In this document: piece by piece, positions 27,028 to 35,727 of the stretch
Layout of the letters: the number at the start of each line of letters is the position of its first letter
Numbering within the stretch: the stretch's first letter is position 1
Assembly (NCBI RefSeq): GCF_002843385.1
Contig: NZ_MVDE01000020.1
Coordinates: 1-64,000, forward strand
DNA from: Labilibaculum manganireducens
GTDB taxonomy: Bacteria; Bacteroidota; Bacteroidia; Bacteroidales; Marinifilaceae
Length of the DNA: 64,000 nucleotides
Reading direction: 5' to 3'
The notes under the pieces: generated by a model
What the model saw: only the letters and a program-made list of their open reading frames with translations
What the model was told of the DNA's origin: nothing
Database searches by the model: none
Made by a program: the position numbers and the translations under genes

Positions 27028-27043
27028 CGCAAAAGGAATGCCA
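27028..27043 (-). promoter_or_regulatory. Sigma-54 (-24/-12) promoter of the LUD gene
   Basis: The minus strand reads TGGCATTCCTTTTGC, matching TGGCAC-N5-TTGC with GG and GC separated by exactly 10 bases. The expected start of transcription is near 27017, about 27 bases before the LUD ATG. The neighbouring response regulator has the GAFTGA loop that contacts sigma-54, which supports the call. Confidence 0.65.
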
Positions 27044-27130
27044 AAAAACTGTAAAATAGAGATCACATAAGCACAAACACACAACATGCTAACAACAAGG
27101 AACTTAATAAATATCTGAAGAATTGATAAA

Positions 27131-27168
27131 TGCACTAATAATGTTCAATTTTGAACATTATTAGTGCA
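27131..27168. promoter_or_regulatory. 18-bp perfect inverted repeat, likely activator site (UAS)
   Basis: TGCACTAATAATGTTCAA (27131-27148) and TTGAACATTATTAGTGCA (27151-27168) are perfect inverted arms around TT. It lies about 90 bases upstream of the -24/-12 element of the LUD gene, the usual distance for an enhancer-binding protein site. The arms are not followed by a T run on either strand, so a terminator is less likely. Confidence 0.65.
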
Positions 27169-27332
27169 ATCTGTTTCAAAAACGAACAAGCGTCTCATTT
27201 CAAACACTTATAATCATCAAAAGAGATGTGAAAAAAATACACATATGGGGAAAATAATCACACCCACGATGTAATTATTACGACCTATTTTAGGGAAAGA
27301 AAATCCCTGATAAATTCGAACCTCAACTGTAC

Positions 27333-28778
27333 TTATAATTTATTCATTCTGCTGCGAAGAGCACTTCTGGTGATCCCCAGATATTCTGCTGTTTTTGATT
27401 TATTATCATCAAACTTTTTTAATGCTTTCCTAACAATCTCCAGCTCTAACTGCTCAATTCTTAATTCATCATCGGGTAAAACAATGCGCCCCAAAACAAT
27501 TGGCTGTTCTTTGGGCTCAAGCTCATTGTCATCGGCCTGCAAAAACCTCAGATGTTCGGGTTTTAATTCTAAATCATTATAAAGCAAAGTTGCCCTCTCA
27601 ATTGTATTTTTCAGTTCCCTGATATTACCTGGCCATGCATAATCCTGCATCATTTTTTTGGCATCCTTACTTATGAATCGAAACTTTCGGTTCCTCTTCT
27701 TCGAATACTGATCTAAAAAAATTTGAGAAAAAGATAAGATTGCTTCTTTTCTTTCCCGCAAAGGAGGAATATACAATCGTCCGGTATTTAAACGATAATA
27801 CAAATCACTTCTGAATGTTTTTTCGGCCACCATTTCTTTTAAATTCCTGTTGGTGGCAAAAATTACTCTAACATCCAATTCAATAGGTTTGCTTCCACCA
27901 ACCCGATACATTTCTCTCTGTTGCAGTACGCGCAGCAATTTAGGCTGCATATCCAATGGCATTTCACCAATTTCATCTAAAAACAAAGTTCCTCCCTGTG
28001 CCAACTCCAGTTTGCCGGGCTTTCCCTCTTTACGAGCGCCTGTAAAAGCTCCTTCGTCGTACCCAAACAATTCACTTTCAAATAGTGCAGGTGAAATTGC
28101 CGAACAATTGATCGAAATAAATGGCTTTGTAACATCGCTCGATTTTCCGAAGTGAACCAAACGCGCAACAACCTCTTTTCCTGTTCCTGTTTCTCCTTCA
28201 ATTAAAACCGGCACCGAACGATCTTCATGAAATTGCTCTGCCATATGCACCACTCCCCGCATAACATCCGAAAAAACACCAATTTTACCAACGCTTGTAA
28301 TCTCACGAATGGTAGTTTCGTAATATTGAATTCGCTCGGCTTCCTCTCTCCTCACGTGAGAGATTGTTTGCTTTATATTTTCTTTAAGATCCCTGTTCTC
28401 GCCTTTCAATTGAATTTTCTCGGCAACCCGCTCAATTAAAATAGCTAATTCTTCAATATTAACCGGTTTCAACAGATAATCATATGCTCCGCCTCGTAAT
28501 GCTTCAATGGAACTTTCCATATCACCAAAACCAGTCATAATTACTACCTCAATCTCATCCCCTTTGGGTAAAAGCTTTATTTTTTTCAGCAAATCCAAAC
28601 CTGAAATTCCAGGCATTCTCAGATCTGAAATAACCATCTGAAAATCCTCATTCTTCAAAGAATTATATGCCTCTTCGCCATTATGACACAGATGAATAGA
28701 ATAAGCCAATTGCTCCTCAATAAATTCAGCAACGGCCGTTCCACTCGATATGTCATCATCAACAATAAGAATTTTCAT
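27333..28778 (-). CDS. Sigma-54-dependent response regulator (NtrC family)
   Basis: About 481 residues in three parts. The receiver domain has MKILIVDDD at the start and phosphorylation site Asp52 in SDLRMPG. The AAA+ domain has Walker A EGETGTGKE, sigma-54 contact loop EGAFTGARK and Walker B GGTLFLDEIGEMP. A Fis-type helix-turn-helix ends the protein (NKSKTAEYLGITRSALRSRM). ATG 28778 is chosen; the longer frame starts at a TTG and adds 15 residues before the receiver fold. It follows its sensor kinase by 65 bases. The likely target is the LUD gene just downstream, which has a matching promoter. Confidence 0.92.
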   Translation of the reverse strand: MKILIVDDDISSGTAVAEFIEEQLAYSIHLCHNGEEAYNSLKNEDFQMVISDLRMPGISGLDLLKKIKLLPKGDEIEVVIMTGFGDMESSIEALRGGAYDYLLKPVNIEELAILIERVAEKIQLKGENRDLKENIKQTISHVRREEAERIQYYETTIREITSVGKIGVFSDVMRGVVHMAEQFHEDRSVPVLIEGETGTGKEVVARLVHFGKSSDVTKPFISINCSAISPALFESELFGYDEGAFTGARKEGKPGKLELAQGGTLFLDEIGEMPLDMQPKLLRVLQQREMYRVGGSKPIELDVRVIFATNRNLKEMVAEKTFRSDLYYRLNTGRLYIPPLRERKEAILSFSQIFLDQYSKKRNRKFRFISKDAKKMMQDYAWPGNIRELKNTIERATLLYNDLELKPEHLRFLQADDNELEPKEQPIVLGRIVLPDDELRIEQLELEIVRKALKKFDDNKSKTAEYLGITRSALRSRMNKL

Positions 28779-28843
28779 TTTCTTTCTGATTTTATTTTTT
28801 ACAGTACTCTCCTCTTTCGCCAATCTATCTTCACTCTACTGCT

Positions 28844-31243
28844 TTAACTATTTTCCTTCAATTTAAAACGTAAAATAAAACTTGCCCCGCCATCTTCATT
28901 ATTGTAATCTGATATTTCTCCCTGAAACCGATCAATAAATGTTTTTACGATCGCCATCCCTAAGCCACTGCCGCTTTCATTTCCTTTGGTTGTAAACAAC
29001 GGATCGTATATTTTCTCCCGAATGCTTGATTCAATACCTGTTCCATTATCATGAATCTCCAAAACTCCATGCTTGGAATCCTGATAAACATTCAATTTAA
29101 TTTTTTTATTCTCCTTCTGAACTTTATCCAAAGAGTGAATTGAATTCACAATCAGGTTGACTACAATCTGTTCAAACTGAATGTAATTTGCGTACACATT
29201 TACTGCATTCTTTGGCAGATTATCGATTAATTCGATGCTATGATCCGACACCTGCCTTTTTACCAAGGATAAAGACCGGTTTACACCTTCCACCATATCA
29301 ACAATCTCTTCCTCTGATATGTGAGGCTTCTCCCAAAAAGTCCTCATGTGCTTAATAATGGAATCAATTCTTGATGTTCCTTCAGAAATAGTTTGAATTT
29401 TTCTTGTAAACATCTCAGGCAGCTGTCCCGGATTTCTTTTTTGCCAAAACAATACACTGTCCGCAGTTATTTTAATTGCATTTAAGGGCTGATTAATTTC
29501 ATGTGTTATTCCCGCAGCCATTACCCCAATGGAAGCCAGTCGCGATGACTGCTCCAGCATTCTTAAAGCTTCGACATTCTTTTGTTCTGCCTCAATTCTA
29601 TCAATCATTAAAGAATTTCGTTCCCAGGCATTAGCAATCATATTTACAGTCGAAAAAAAGATACTAATCTCGTCCCGAGTCCAGCCATGTGCTTTATTTT
29701 GAGCAAATCCCATTAAACCTACCACTTCATTTTCTACCATTACAGGCAGCAAAACAACCGCTCCAATATTTCTTCTGCTATAATATTCCTGTTCTTTCTG
29801 TGTTAAATTCGACAAATCGCGGGATACAATACTTTTATTCATTTTAACCCGTGAAATAATTTCATCAATTTCGGAAAAATAAAACTGATTAACATCCTTT
29901 ATATTTTTCCCTTTTAAAGAGATCCTGCTTTTAATCTTAATCCCGGTATTGGTTGAGTCCTTTAATGAATATAGACTTATCCTTGCCACATTCAATTCAT
30001 CAGTCATCAACTTCAAAACATCATCCAATACGCTCTTAAAATCTTCGGATGCATTCAATAAACGTCCTATTAAACCAATTAAACGCTCATGCTTTACGGA
30101 TATTTTCAAGCGGTTTTTCTCTATAATTAAATCTTTTTCAGCCCTAATCCGTCTTAAAATCGCTCTTGATAAAACCAAAATAATAAGTGTGGCCAGAAAT
30201 GTAATTCCTCCAATTAATTGAATCCACTCTTTATTTTCGCTGTAAAAAGATTGCGGTGCATTTACTAAAAAGGTATTATCAGGAAGTACATTCTGATCAA
30301 TATTAAATCGCTTAATTTCATTGTAATCAACCACAAATTGATCCAATGGCTTTCGGTAAATTGGTATCGATTCTATTGGTGTTCCATTCATTACTTTTTC
30401 CACCATTCGAGCAGCTATTTTTCCATGCAAACTTCCACTCACGACCTTACCACCAATCACTCCATTATTTATATAAAATGCCCACGCAATATATATCGGC
30501 ACTTTGCTTTGGGGAATAAGCAAATCTAAATTGTCCTGAAAACTTATAAATTTACCATATTTATCTTTGTTAAATGTTAATAAAAGAATTGCTGTATCTC
30601 CTTGAATTTTTTGAATTTTCCCAATCAATTCATCCATACCCTCATCTTCATAATAGATAAATTCAAGTTTATCTTTAAATTGCTGCTCCTGCTCAAGAAT
30701 CGATAATTTATTCAACTTCGCAGTAGTTGTTTTATCATCATTTATAACAACTAAGCTCTTTGTTTCTGGTCTTGTTTTAATAATTAGATTAATAACACCA
30801 TGCCAATCAACCTCTTCGGCAACACCTGTAATGTTATTTAATCCCTCAATCATTTCGTCTTTAAAATGATTAATGCCACAAAATACAATAGGGGTATTTT
30901 TGAAGAACTTTTCTCTGTTTTCTTTCACAAAAGACAACGCATTATTATCTGAAACGATAATTGCATCATACTTTTCGCGCTGTAATTTTAAATCGTAAAG
31001 TTCAGTTATTTTATCGAGATACTCTTTGGAAGAATTCCTTTTGGTATCCATGTATTCATAGTCCAGTTCAAACTTATTTCCTAACGAATCCATCACCTCC
31101 CGGATTCCAATATTAACATTTTCAGTCCATTTTAAGCCTTGATGATAAGAATGCAAAACAAGAATTTTCTTTCGTCCAATCGAATAAGCATTAATCGATG
31201 CAAACAAAAACAATGAAAAGAAGATGTACTTAAAATACTTCAT
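28844..31243 (-). CDS. Sensor histidine kinase with ABC-substrate-binding-like sensor and GAF domain
   Basis: About 799 residues. A signal peptide ([21 protein letters not shown]) leads into a periplasmic domain like the ABC sugar/amino-acid binding fold ([41 protein letters not shown]). A membrane helix lies near residue 360 ([20 protein letters not shown]), then come a GAF domain, a HisKA domain with His581 in [11 protein letters not shown], and an ATPase domain ([28 protein letters not shown]). ATG 31243 is chosen because the signal peptide begins there. It should phosphorylate the NtrC-type regulator that follows. The sensed ligand is unknown. Confidence 0.9.
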   Translation of the reverse strand: MKYFKYIFFSLFLFASINAYSIGRKKILVLHSYHQGLKWTENVNIGIREVMDSLGNKFELDYEYMDTKRNSSKEYLDKITELYDLKLQREKYDAIIVSDNNALSFVKENREKFFKNTPIVFCGINHFKDEMIEGLNNITGVAEEVDWHGVINLIIKTRPETKSLVVINDDKTTTAKLNKLSILEQEQQFKDKLEFIYYEDEGMDELIGKIQKIQGDTAILLLTFNKDKYGKFISFQDNLDLLIPQSKVPIYIAWAFYINNGVIGGKVVSGSLHGKIAARMVEKVMNGTPIESIPIYRKPLDQFVVDYNEIKRFNIDQNVLPDNTFLVNAPQSFYSENKEWIQLIGGITFLATLIILVLSRAILRRIRAEKDLIIEKNRLKISVKHERLIGLIGRLLNASEDFKSVLDDVLKLMTDELNVARISLYSLKDSTNTGIKIKSRISLKGKNIKDVNQFYFSEIDEIISRVKMNKSIVSRDLSNLTQKEQEYYSRRNIGAVVLLPVMVENEVVGLMGFAQNKAHGWTRDEISIFFSTVNMIANAWERNSLMIDRIEAEQKNVEALRMLEQSSRLASIGVMAAGITHEINQPLNAIKITADSVLFWQKRNPGQLPEMFTRKIQTISEGTSRIDSIIKHMRTFWEKPHISEEEIVDMVEGVNRSLSLVKRQVSDHSIELIDNLPKNAVNVYANYIQFEQIVVNLIVNSIHSLDKVQKENKKIKLNVYQDSKHGVLEIHDNGTGIESSIREKIYDPLFTTKGNESGSGLGMAIVKTFIDRFQGEISDYNNEDGGASFILRFKLKENS

Positions 31244-31344
31244 ACAAGAATCTTTACTAAGAGAATAAGAAAGCCCTAAAGTATAACAATGCAACTCAAA
31301 TAAAGAATACAAACAGATGTTACGTGAAATGTTTTAAGAGGTTA

Positions 31345-32532
31345 TTATAAAGAAGATAAAGATACAGGAAGAGAAAACTTAAAAGAACTGCCTTTCCCCG
31401 GTTCGCTTTCTACCCAAATGTTCCCATTGTGCAGTTCAATAAATTCTTTGCACAATATCAGCCCCAATCCTGTTCCTGTTTCATTTTCAGTACCCGATTT
31501 CATCAACTGTTCATCAATTCGAAATAGTTTTTTCTTTCCCTCAGAATTAATTCCAATACCTGTATCAGTCACCCAAATCTCAACCTGATTATGCGTAACA
31601 TGTGATGAAACGGTGATACTGCCACCCCTTGGAGTAAATTTAATGGCATTGGATACCAAGTTACGAACAACGGTATTTATCATGTTAGGATCAGCCAAAA
31701 TCCTTAAATCCTCATCAATTACTGCTTCTATATTGATCTCCTTATTTTCTGCGCTTCCGGTATGCAAAATCACAACCTCGTTCACCAAATCCCATAAATC
31801 TATTTCTTTCGGTTTCCATGCGATGACACCAGTCTGCATTCTCGACCATGTTAATAAATTCTCTAATAACCGAAAAGCCTGACGGGCAGACTGGTTGATA
31901 ATTCCAGAGAAAGTTTTTACTTGTTCCTGAGACAATTCATCAGCATTTTCAACCAGTAAATCTGAAGCTCCAATTAGTGAAGCAAATGGATTTTTTAGGT
32001 CATGCGCAATAATGGAGAAAAATTTGTCTTTGGTAGCATTCAAACTCTCCAATTCTTTCCGTTGTTTTTCGATGGTCGCCTTTTGTTGAGTTAATTCTTC
32101 CTCAAGAAGATCTTTTACCACCATTCTTTTCCGAATGTTCCGGAGTGGATTAAGGATGGCATCAATTATACGAACATCAAATTCTTCTTCAAGCAACTGA
32201 ATATGATCGTCAGTAATCCGCAGAAGTACAGAATCGCTTTTGGCACTTGCAGAAGCTGAACGAGTTTCTGTTTTTATCAGCGCATACTCACCAAAACTTT
32301 TCCCTTCCTTCAGCTCAATAAAAATATGCCCTTCGTCATGAATCTGAATACAGCCTTTTGCAATAATAAATACAGCTCCACCCAAATCCCCTTTTGAAAA
32401 TATCGTTTCCCCTTTCGCAAAATTAACTTCATCTGCAATGCCAGCTAAAAACTGGAAGGATGCAATATCCTGTTCCACAAGGAAATCCAGTACTTTTAGA
32501 AGGTCTAATTTTTTTTCGGGACTTAGTAACAT
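31345..32532 (-). CDS. Histidine kinase with cyclic-nucleotide-binding domain
   Basis: About 395 residues. The N-terminal third is a cNMP-binding domain (ADEVNFAKGETIFSKGDLGGAVFI, GKSFGEYALIKTETRSASA). A coiled coil (LEEELTQQKATIEKQRKELESL) links it to a HisKA domain with the phospho-acceptor in FSIIAHDLKNPFASL and an ATPase domain (NLVSNAIKFTPRGG, DTGIGI, GTGLGLILCKEF). There is no membrane segment, so it is cytoplasmic. It may be ligand-controlled by cyclic nucleotides; a class III cyclase is encoded at 47159. ATG 32532 is chosen. No partner regulator is adjacent. Confidence 0.88.
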   Translation of the reverse strand: MLLSPEKKLDLLKVLDFLVEQDIASFQFLAGIADEVNFAKGETIFSKGDLGGAVFIIAKGCIQIHDEGHIFIELKEGKSFGEYALIKTETRSASASAKSDSVLLRITDDHIQLLEEEFDVRIIDAILNPLRNIRKRMVVKDLLEEELTQQKATIEKQRKELESLNATKDKFFSIIAHDLKNPFASLIGASDLLVENADELSQEQVKTFSGIINQSARQAFRLLENLLTWSRMQTGVIAWKPKEIDLWDLVNEVVILHTGSAENKEINIEAVIDEDLRILADPNMINTVVRNLVSNAIKFTPRGGSITVSSHVTHNQVEIWVTDTGIGINSEGKKKLFRIDEQLMKSGTENETGTGLGLILCKEFIELHNGNIWVESEPGKGSSFKFSLPVSLSSL

Positions 32533-32604
32533 GACTGAAATTTGTTTTAAACGAAGATTAGAAGAAACGTAAATATAGCAATTACAAAAAATATTCATCG
32601 AAAA

Positions 32605-32634
32605 AAAAACTGCTGATCGAAATCAGCAGTTTTT
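32605..32634 (-). terminator. Terminator after the outer-membrane barrel gene
   Basis: AAACTGCTGAT and ATCAGCAGTTT form an 11-bp stem with a 4-base loop (CGAA), followed by a T run on the minus strand. It starts about 20 bases after the barrel gene stop. Confidence 0.8.
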
Positions 32635-32654
32635 AATATCATTGAAAAAGCAAT

Positions 32655-33236
32655 TTAGAAGATTTTAAATCCTAAAGTTACATTTACCATATTTTGCTTT
32701 AGGTCATTCGCAACATCAGAAAGACCAACTTCATAATCAACATCCAATGTCAATTTCCAAACATCAACACCAGCGCCAAATTTTGCATTCCAAACAGCAC
32801 CTTTAAAATCTCCATCTAATTTTCCTTCTACGCTACTTTTAAGACTATCGTCAATTTTAAAAGAAGCAACCGGTCCTGCAAATGCTCTTAATTTGAATGC
32901 CGGCAATTTTACAATTTTGTAACCCAATAACATCGGTATATCCAAACTCTTCGTTTTAATATCATACGATTCCCCAAGAATATCAAGTTGAGATTTTCTG
33001 GACACATAATTCAACTCTGGCTGTACATACCATTTATTCAAATTAATTCGTAAAAAGGCTCCAAGCATCATTCCGTTATCGGCTTTTTCTTTAATTCCTG
33101 CCAACCCTCCCATATCAGTATCAGCTTTGGTGCTAACCAATCCTGCGTGTAAACCAAAATTTATCGGCGAAGATAATTGTGCGAACAATGCGCTTGAAAA
33201 CATACAGATTACTGCAGCTAAAAAAATCTTTTTCAT
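32655..33236 (-). CDS. Outer membrane beta-barrel protein (porin-like, PF13568 type)
   Basis: About 193 residues. A signal peptide (MKKIFLAAVICMFSSALFAQ) is followed by alternating polar and hydrophobic strands typical of an eight-stranded barrel: INFGLHAGLVSTKAD, GMMLGAFLRINLNKWYVQPELNYVSRKS, LDIPMLLGYKIVKLPAFKLRAFAGP, VDYEVGLSDVAND and the C-terminal aromatic VNVTLGFKIF. Such proteins are common in Bacteroidetes outer membranes and mostly uncharacterised. ATG 33236 is chosen over 33257 because the signal peptide starts there. It is monocistronic with its own terminator. Confidence 0.85.
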   Translation of the reverse strand: MKKIFLAAVICMFSSALFAQLSSPINFGLHAGLVSTKADTDMGGLAGIKEKADNGMMLGAFLRINLNKWYVQPELNYVSRKSQLDILGESYDIKTKSLDIPMLLGYKIVKLPAFKLRAFAGPVASFKIDDSLKSSVEGKLDGDFKGAVWNAKFGAGVDVWKLTLDVDYEVGLSDVANDLKQNMVNVTLGFKIF

Positions 33237-33378
33237 AATTAATATCTTTACATTCAAGTTATTATAAATCCCGTTAAACGTGGATTTTTATTTCATTTAT
33301 CAGTAATAAACAGCCACTAAGATAAAGAATATTAGCATTCATATAAAACAAATTGTCTACAAAGATGTAAAAAACAAA

Positions 33379-33402
33379 AACCCCGACCAATTGGCCGGGG
33401 TT
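33379..33402 (-). terminator. Terminator of the C1 peptidase gene
   Basis: AACCCCG and CGGGGTT, plus inner CCAATTGG, form a near-perfect 24-base palindrome followed by a T run on the minus strand. It starts 23 bases after the peptidase stop. Confidence 0.8.
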
Positions 33403-33425
33403 CAAATATTATAAGTATTAGGCAA

Positions 33426-34640
33426 TTACAAGCCCAATTTCTTTTTCATTTCTTTCGACAATGCATCTTTATGAATCATAAAAGACATTGATTTATACGC
33501 AACAAACGGATAAGAAGCATAAAAATACCCATCGTAAGGATTATTATCAGTACCCCATGAGTTCTTCACAATGAAATATTTGTTGTCTTTTTGATCTTTG
33601 GCAATTCCAACAATATGCATTCCATGATCATCAGTAGTGTTGTAATTATCGAACGCTTCCTGACGCATTTCCTGAGTAATTACTTTTTCAGTACCAGGCT
33701 CGTCAAAATCAAATAATTTATCATCTTTTTCTTTTTCCGAAAGATTTTCCCATTTAGAAATCTCCGAATCAGTCATGTTCTTTGTATCAACTCCCGGAAC
33801 AATCGCAACACCTTTTCGGTAAGCAAAACCTTTTTCACTTACATCAGAAGCCCAACCAATTGTGTAACCTTTCATGATTGCACCTTCCATAATTTCCATC
33901 ATCTCATTCATTGGTACATTGTATACCTCATTCCACAACCAGTTATCAGGCACCTCAATAATAAATTTCTCATAAAAAGGATGGTGAGTATAAGAGGTTA
34001 TTTCAATATAATCATCAGGATTCACACCAACAAAGTCCTTCGCAAATGATTTTGGAGTATATTCCTTTCCTTCATAATCGAACTTGGTAGGAAGTTCTCC
34101 TAAATACGCATCCAATATTCCGTCAAATCCGTTGTGCCAAACCGGCGTAAGTTTTTTGTTTTTATTTTTAATCACCGCCTCAACATAATCATTCAAAACA
34201 ACATCCAATTCTCCATGTGTGTGTCCTTCTTCTCCATAGTTTAAGCCTTGGTAAACACTTTCTGGAACAATACCATAATTTTTCATCACATAAGTTACAT
34301 CGTGAAATGCACCTCCGCCACCAAAGTTAAATTTGCCGTTTAATCTTACATGCTTAATCGATTTATCTGAATAACAGTTATAAACCACAAACATTTCCGA
34401 CAAGTCAGTTTCTGGTTTTCCCATTCTAATCATTTCTGATTCGATAAATGATAATCCTGAAAATGACCAGCAGGTACCAGATCTGTGTTGATTTTTTACA
34501 GAAGTAGCAGGTAATCTTTTAACATCAGTAAAAACATAACCTTCTTTCTTCTCCTCTTTTTCTTTTTTCTCTGCTTTAACTGCGGTAGACAGTAACATGC
34601 CTGCAGCTAAAAGCAATACGCTAAGGAATTTAATTTTCAT
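33426..34640 (-). CDS. Secreted C1 family cysteine peptidase (bleomycin hydrolase/PepC-like)
   Basis: About 404 residues. A signal peptide (MKIKFLSVLLLAAGMLLSTAVKA) and a highly charged KEKEEKKEG stretch are followed by a papain-fold peptidase. The catalytic Cys is in NQHRSGTCWSFS, the His in DDHGMHIVGIA and the Asn in FIVKNSWG. Insertions relative to papain are of the PepC/bleomycin hydrolase kind. It is exported to the periplasm or beyond, unlike cytoplasmic PepC. ATG 34640 is used. A clear promoter lies 37 bases upstream. Confidence 0.9.
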   Translation of the reverse strand: MKIKFLSVLLLAAGMLLSTAVKAEKKEKEEKKEGYVFTDVKRLPATSVKNQHRSGTCWSFSGLSFIESEMIRMGKPETDLSEMFVVYNCYSDKSIKHVRLNGKFNFGGGGAFHDVTYVMKNYGIVPESVYQGLNYGEEGHTHGELDVVLNDYVEAVIKNKNKKLTPVWHNGFDGILDAYLGELPTKFDYEGKEYTPKSFAKDFVGVNPDDYIEITSYTHHPFYEKFIIEVPDNWLWNEVYNVPMNEMMEIMEGAIMKGYTIGWASDVSEKGFAYRKGVAIVPGVDTKNMTDSEISKWENLSEKEKDDKLFDFDEPGTEKVITQEMRQEAFDNYNTTDDHGMHIVGIAKDQKDNKYFIVKNSWGTDNNPYDGYFYASYPFVAYKSMSFMIHKDALSKEMKKKLGL

Positions 34641-34676
34641 CATATTTTGCTTTAATATTCTCTTTTCAAACGGTTG

Positions 34677-34706
34677 CAAAAGTAATAAAATCACGATTAC
34701 AAGCAA
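34677..34706 (-). promoter_or_regulatory. Promoter of the C1 peptidase gene
   Basis: Minus strand: -33 TTG (34704-34706), 19 bases, -7 TACTTTTG (34677-34684). This fits the Bacteroidetes consensus and places transcription start about 30 bases before ATG 34640. It also shows that the longer reading frame starting at 34706 cannot be the gene start. Confidence 0.65.
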
Positions 34707-34846
34707 GTCAACAGCCTGTTTTCATTCATTTTTTCGATGAAATACTATCAATACAAGTTGTATTAATTATAAATTAAAAATATAACGCATAAAAAAGAGA
34801 AATCAACCTAAAGTTAATTTCTCCAAAAAATTACATTATTCCGTTT

Positions 34847-35557
34847 TTATCTCATTACGATGTGTTTGCCAAGCACTCCTTTCATCTCCATCATATGAAT
34901 ACTCGCTTCGGCAATCATCTCATCTGATAAATTTTTCGAGTTATAAATCACATCAAAAACAGTATTGGAAAGAGGTTCTTTATTAAAATAGTTTCTTAAA
35001 ATCTCTCTTTTCTTATCAATCTCTTTTGCGTAAGACAACATTTCGTTGGTACTCAACTTGTAAATTTCCTGCAATTGTGCAGCTCTCCATTCCAATGGAG
35101 CATGTAGCTTAATATGAAACGACCGTTCAATATTCTGTGTAAGAACGACTCCCCCTCTACCAATTATAATGCAGTTCCCTTTGGATGCAAATGCCCGAAC
35201 AACATCCGAAATAGTCTTTTTAATCTTACGGTCACTTTGATAATATTTACTCGACAAAGCGGCTAAAATTTCATCCCAGGTTGATTTCTCCTTCGAATTA
35301 AAAACATATTCAATTTTCTCAGGCGCTAAATTCAATTCTTTTGCAGATTGTTCAAGAATTTCCTTGGTTAAGCAAGTCCACTTATTCCCTGTTTTTAGGG
35401 TAAGCTTTTCCGCCATCATATTTGCAATATTTATTGCAGTACAGCCACACTCCCGTGAAATAGTAACTACCGGTCCTTCACAAAAAACACCTCTTCGGGG
35501 ATCAATTATTTTGGATTGAAACCGACTCTCCATGTACTTTAACAGAATATTATTCAT
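34847..35557 (-). CDS. Cytidylate kinase-like family protein
   Basis: A 236-residue P-loop protein of the cytidylate-kinase-like family (PF13189). It shows GPVVTISRECGCTAINIANMMAEKL near residue 28, GNCIIIGRGGVVLTQN in the middle, HIKLHAPLEWRAAQL and DKKREILRNYFN. The canonical P-loop Lys is replaced (SRECGCTA). This is usual for the family and leaves true kinase activity doubtful. A monocistronic housekeeping-like gene with no operon partner. The biological role is unknown. Confidence 0.85.
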   Translation of the reverse strand: MNNILLKYMESRFQSKIIDPRRGVFCEGPVVTISRECGCTAINIANMMAEKLTLKTGNKWTCLTKEILEQSAKELNLAPEKIEYVFNSKEKSTWDEILAALSSKYYQSDRKIKKTISDVVRAFASKGNCIIIGRGGVVLTQNIERSFHIKLHAPLEWRAAQLQEIYKLSTNEMLSYAKEIDKKREILRNYFNKEPLSNTVFDVIYNSKNLSDEMIAEASIHMMEMKGVLGKHIVMR

Positions 35558-35727
35558 TTCAACCTCCTGTAATTAGTTTAAGCTCTATTCTTAATTTAAG
35601 GCTTTTTAAGAAAAAACGGAAATCATTTGGCGTGTTTTTTGTTATATAGAGTGATTATTTAAAAGAAGGAGTATATTATTTCTTAAATTTGTAATCCGGA
35701 TAACTTTTACTCATAAAAACATATAGA

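Noticed and set aside
28494-28516. ATGGAACTTTCCAT in the response regulator gene, like a part of the 96-bp repeat
   Set aside because: It is a short palindrome in a conserved coding region and the neighbouring repeat sequence is absent, so it is probably chance.
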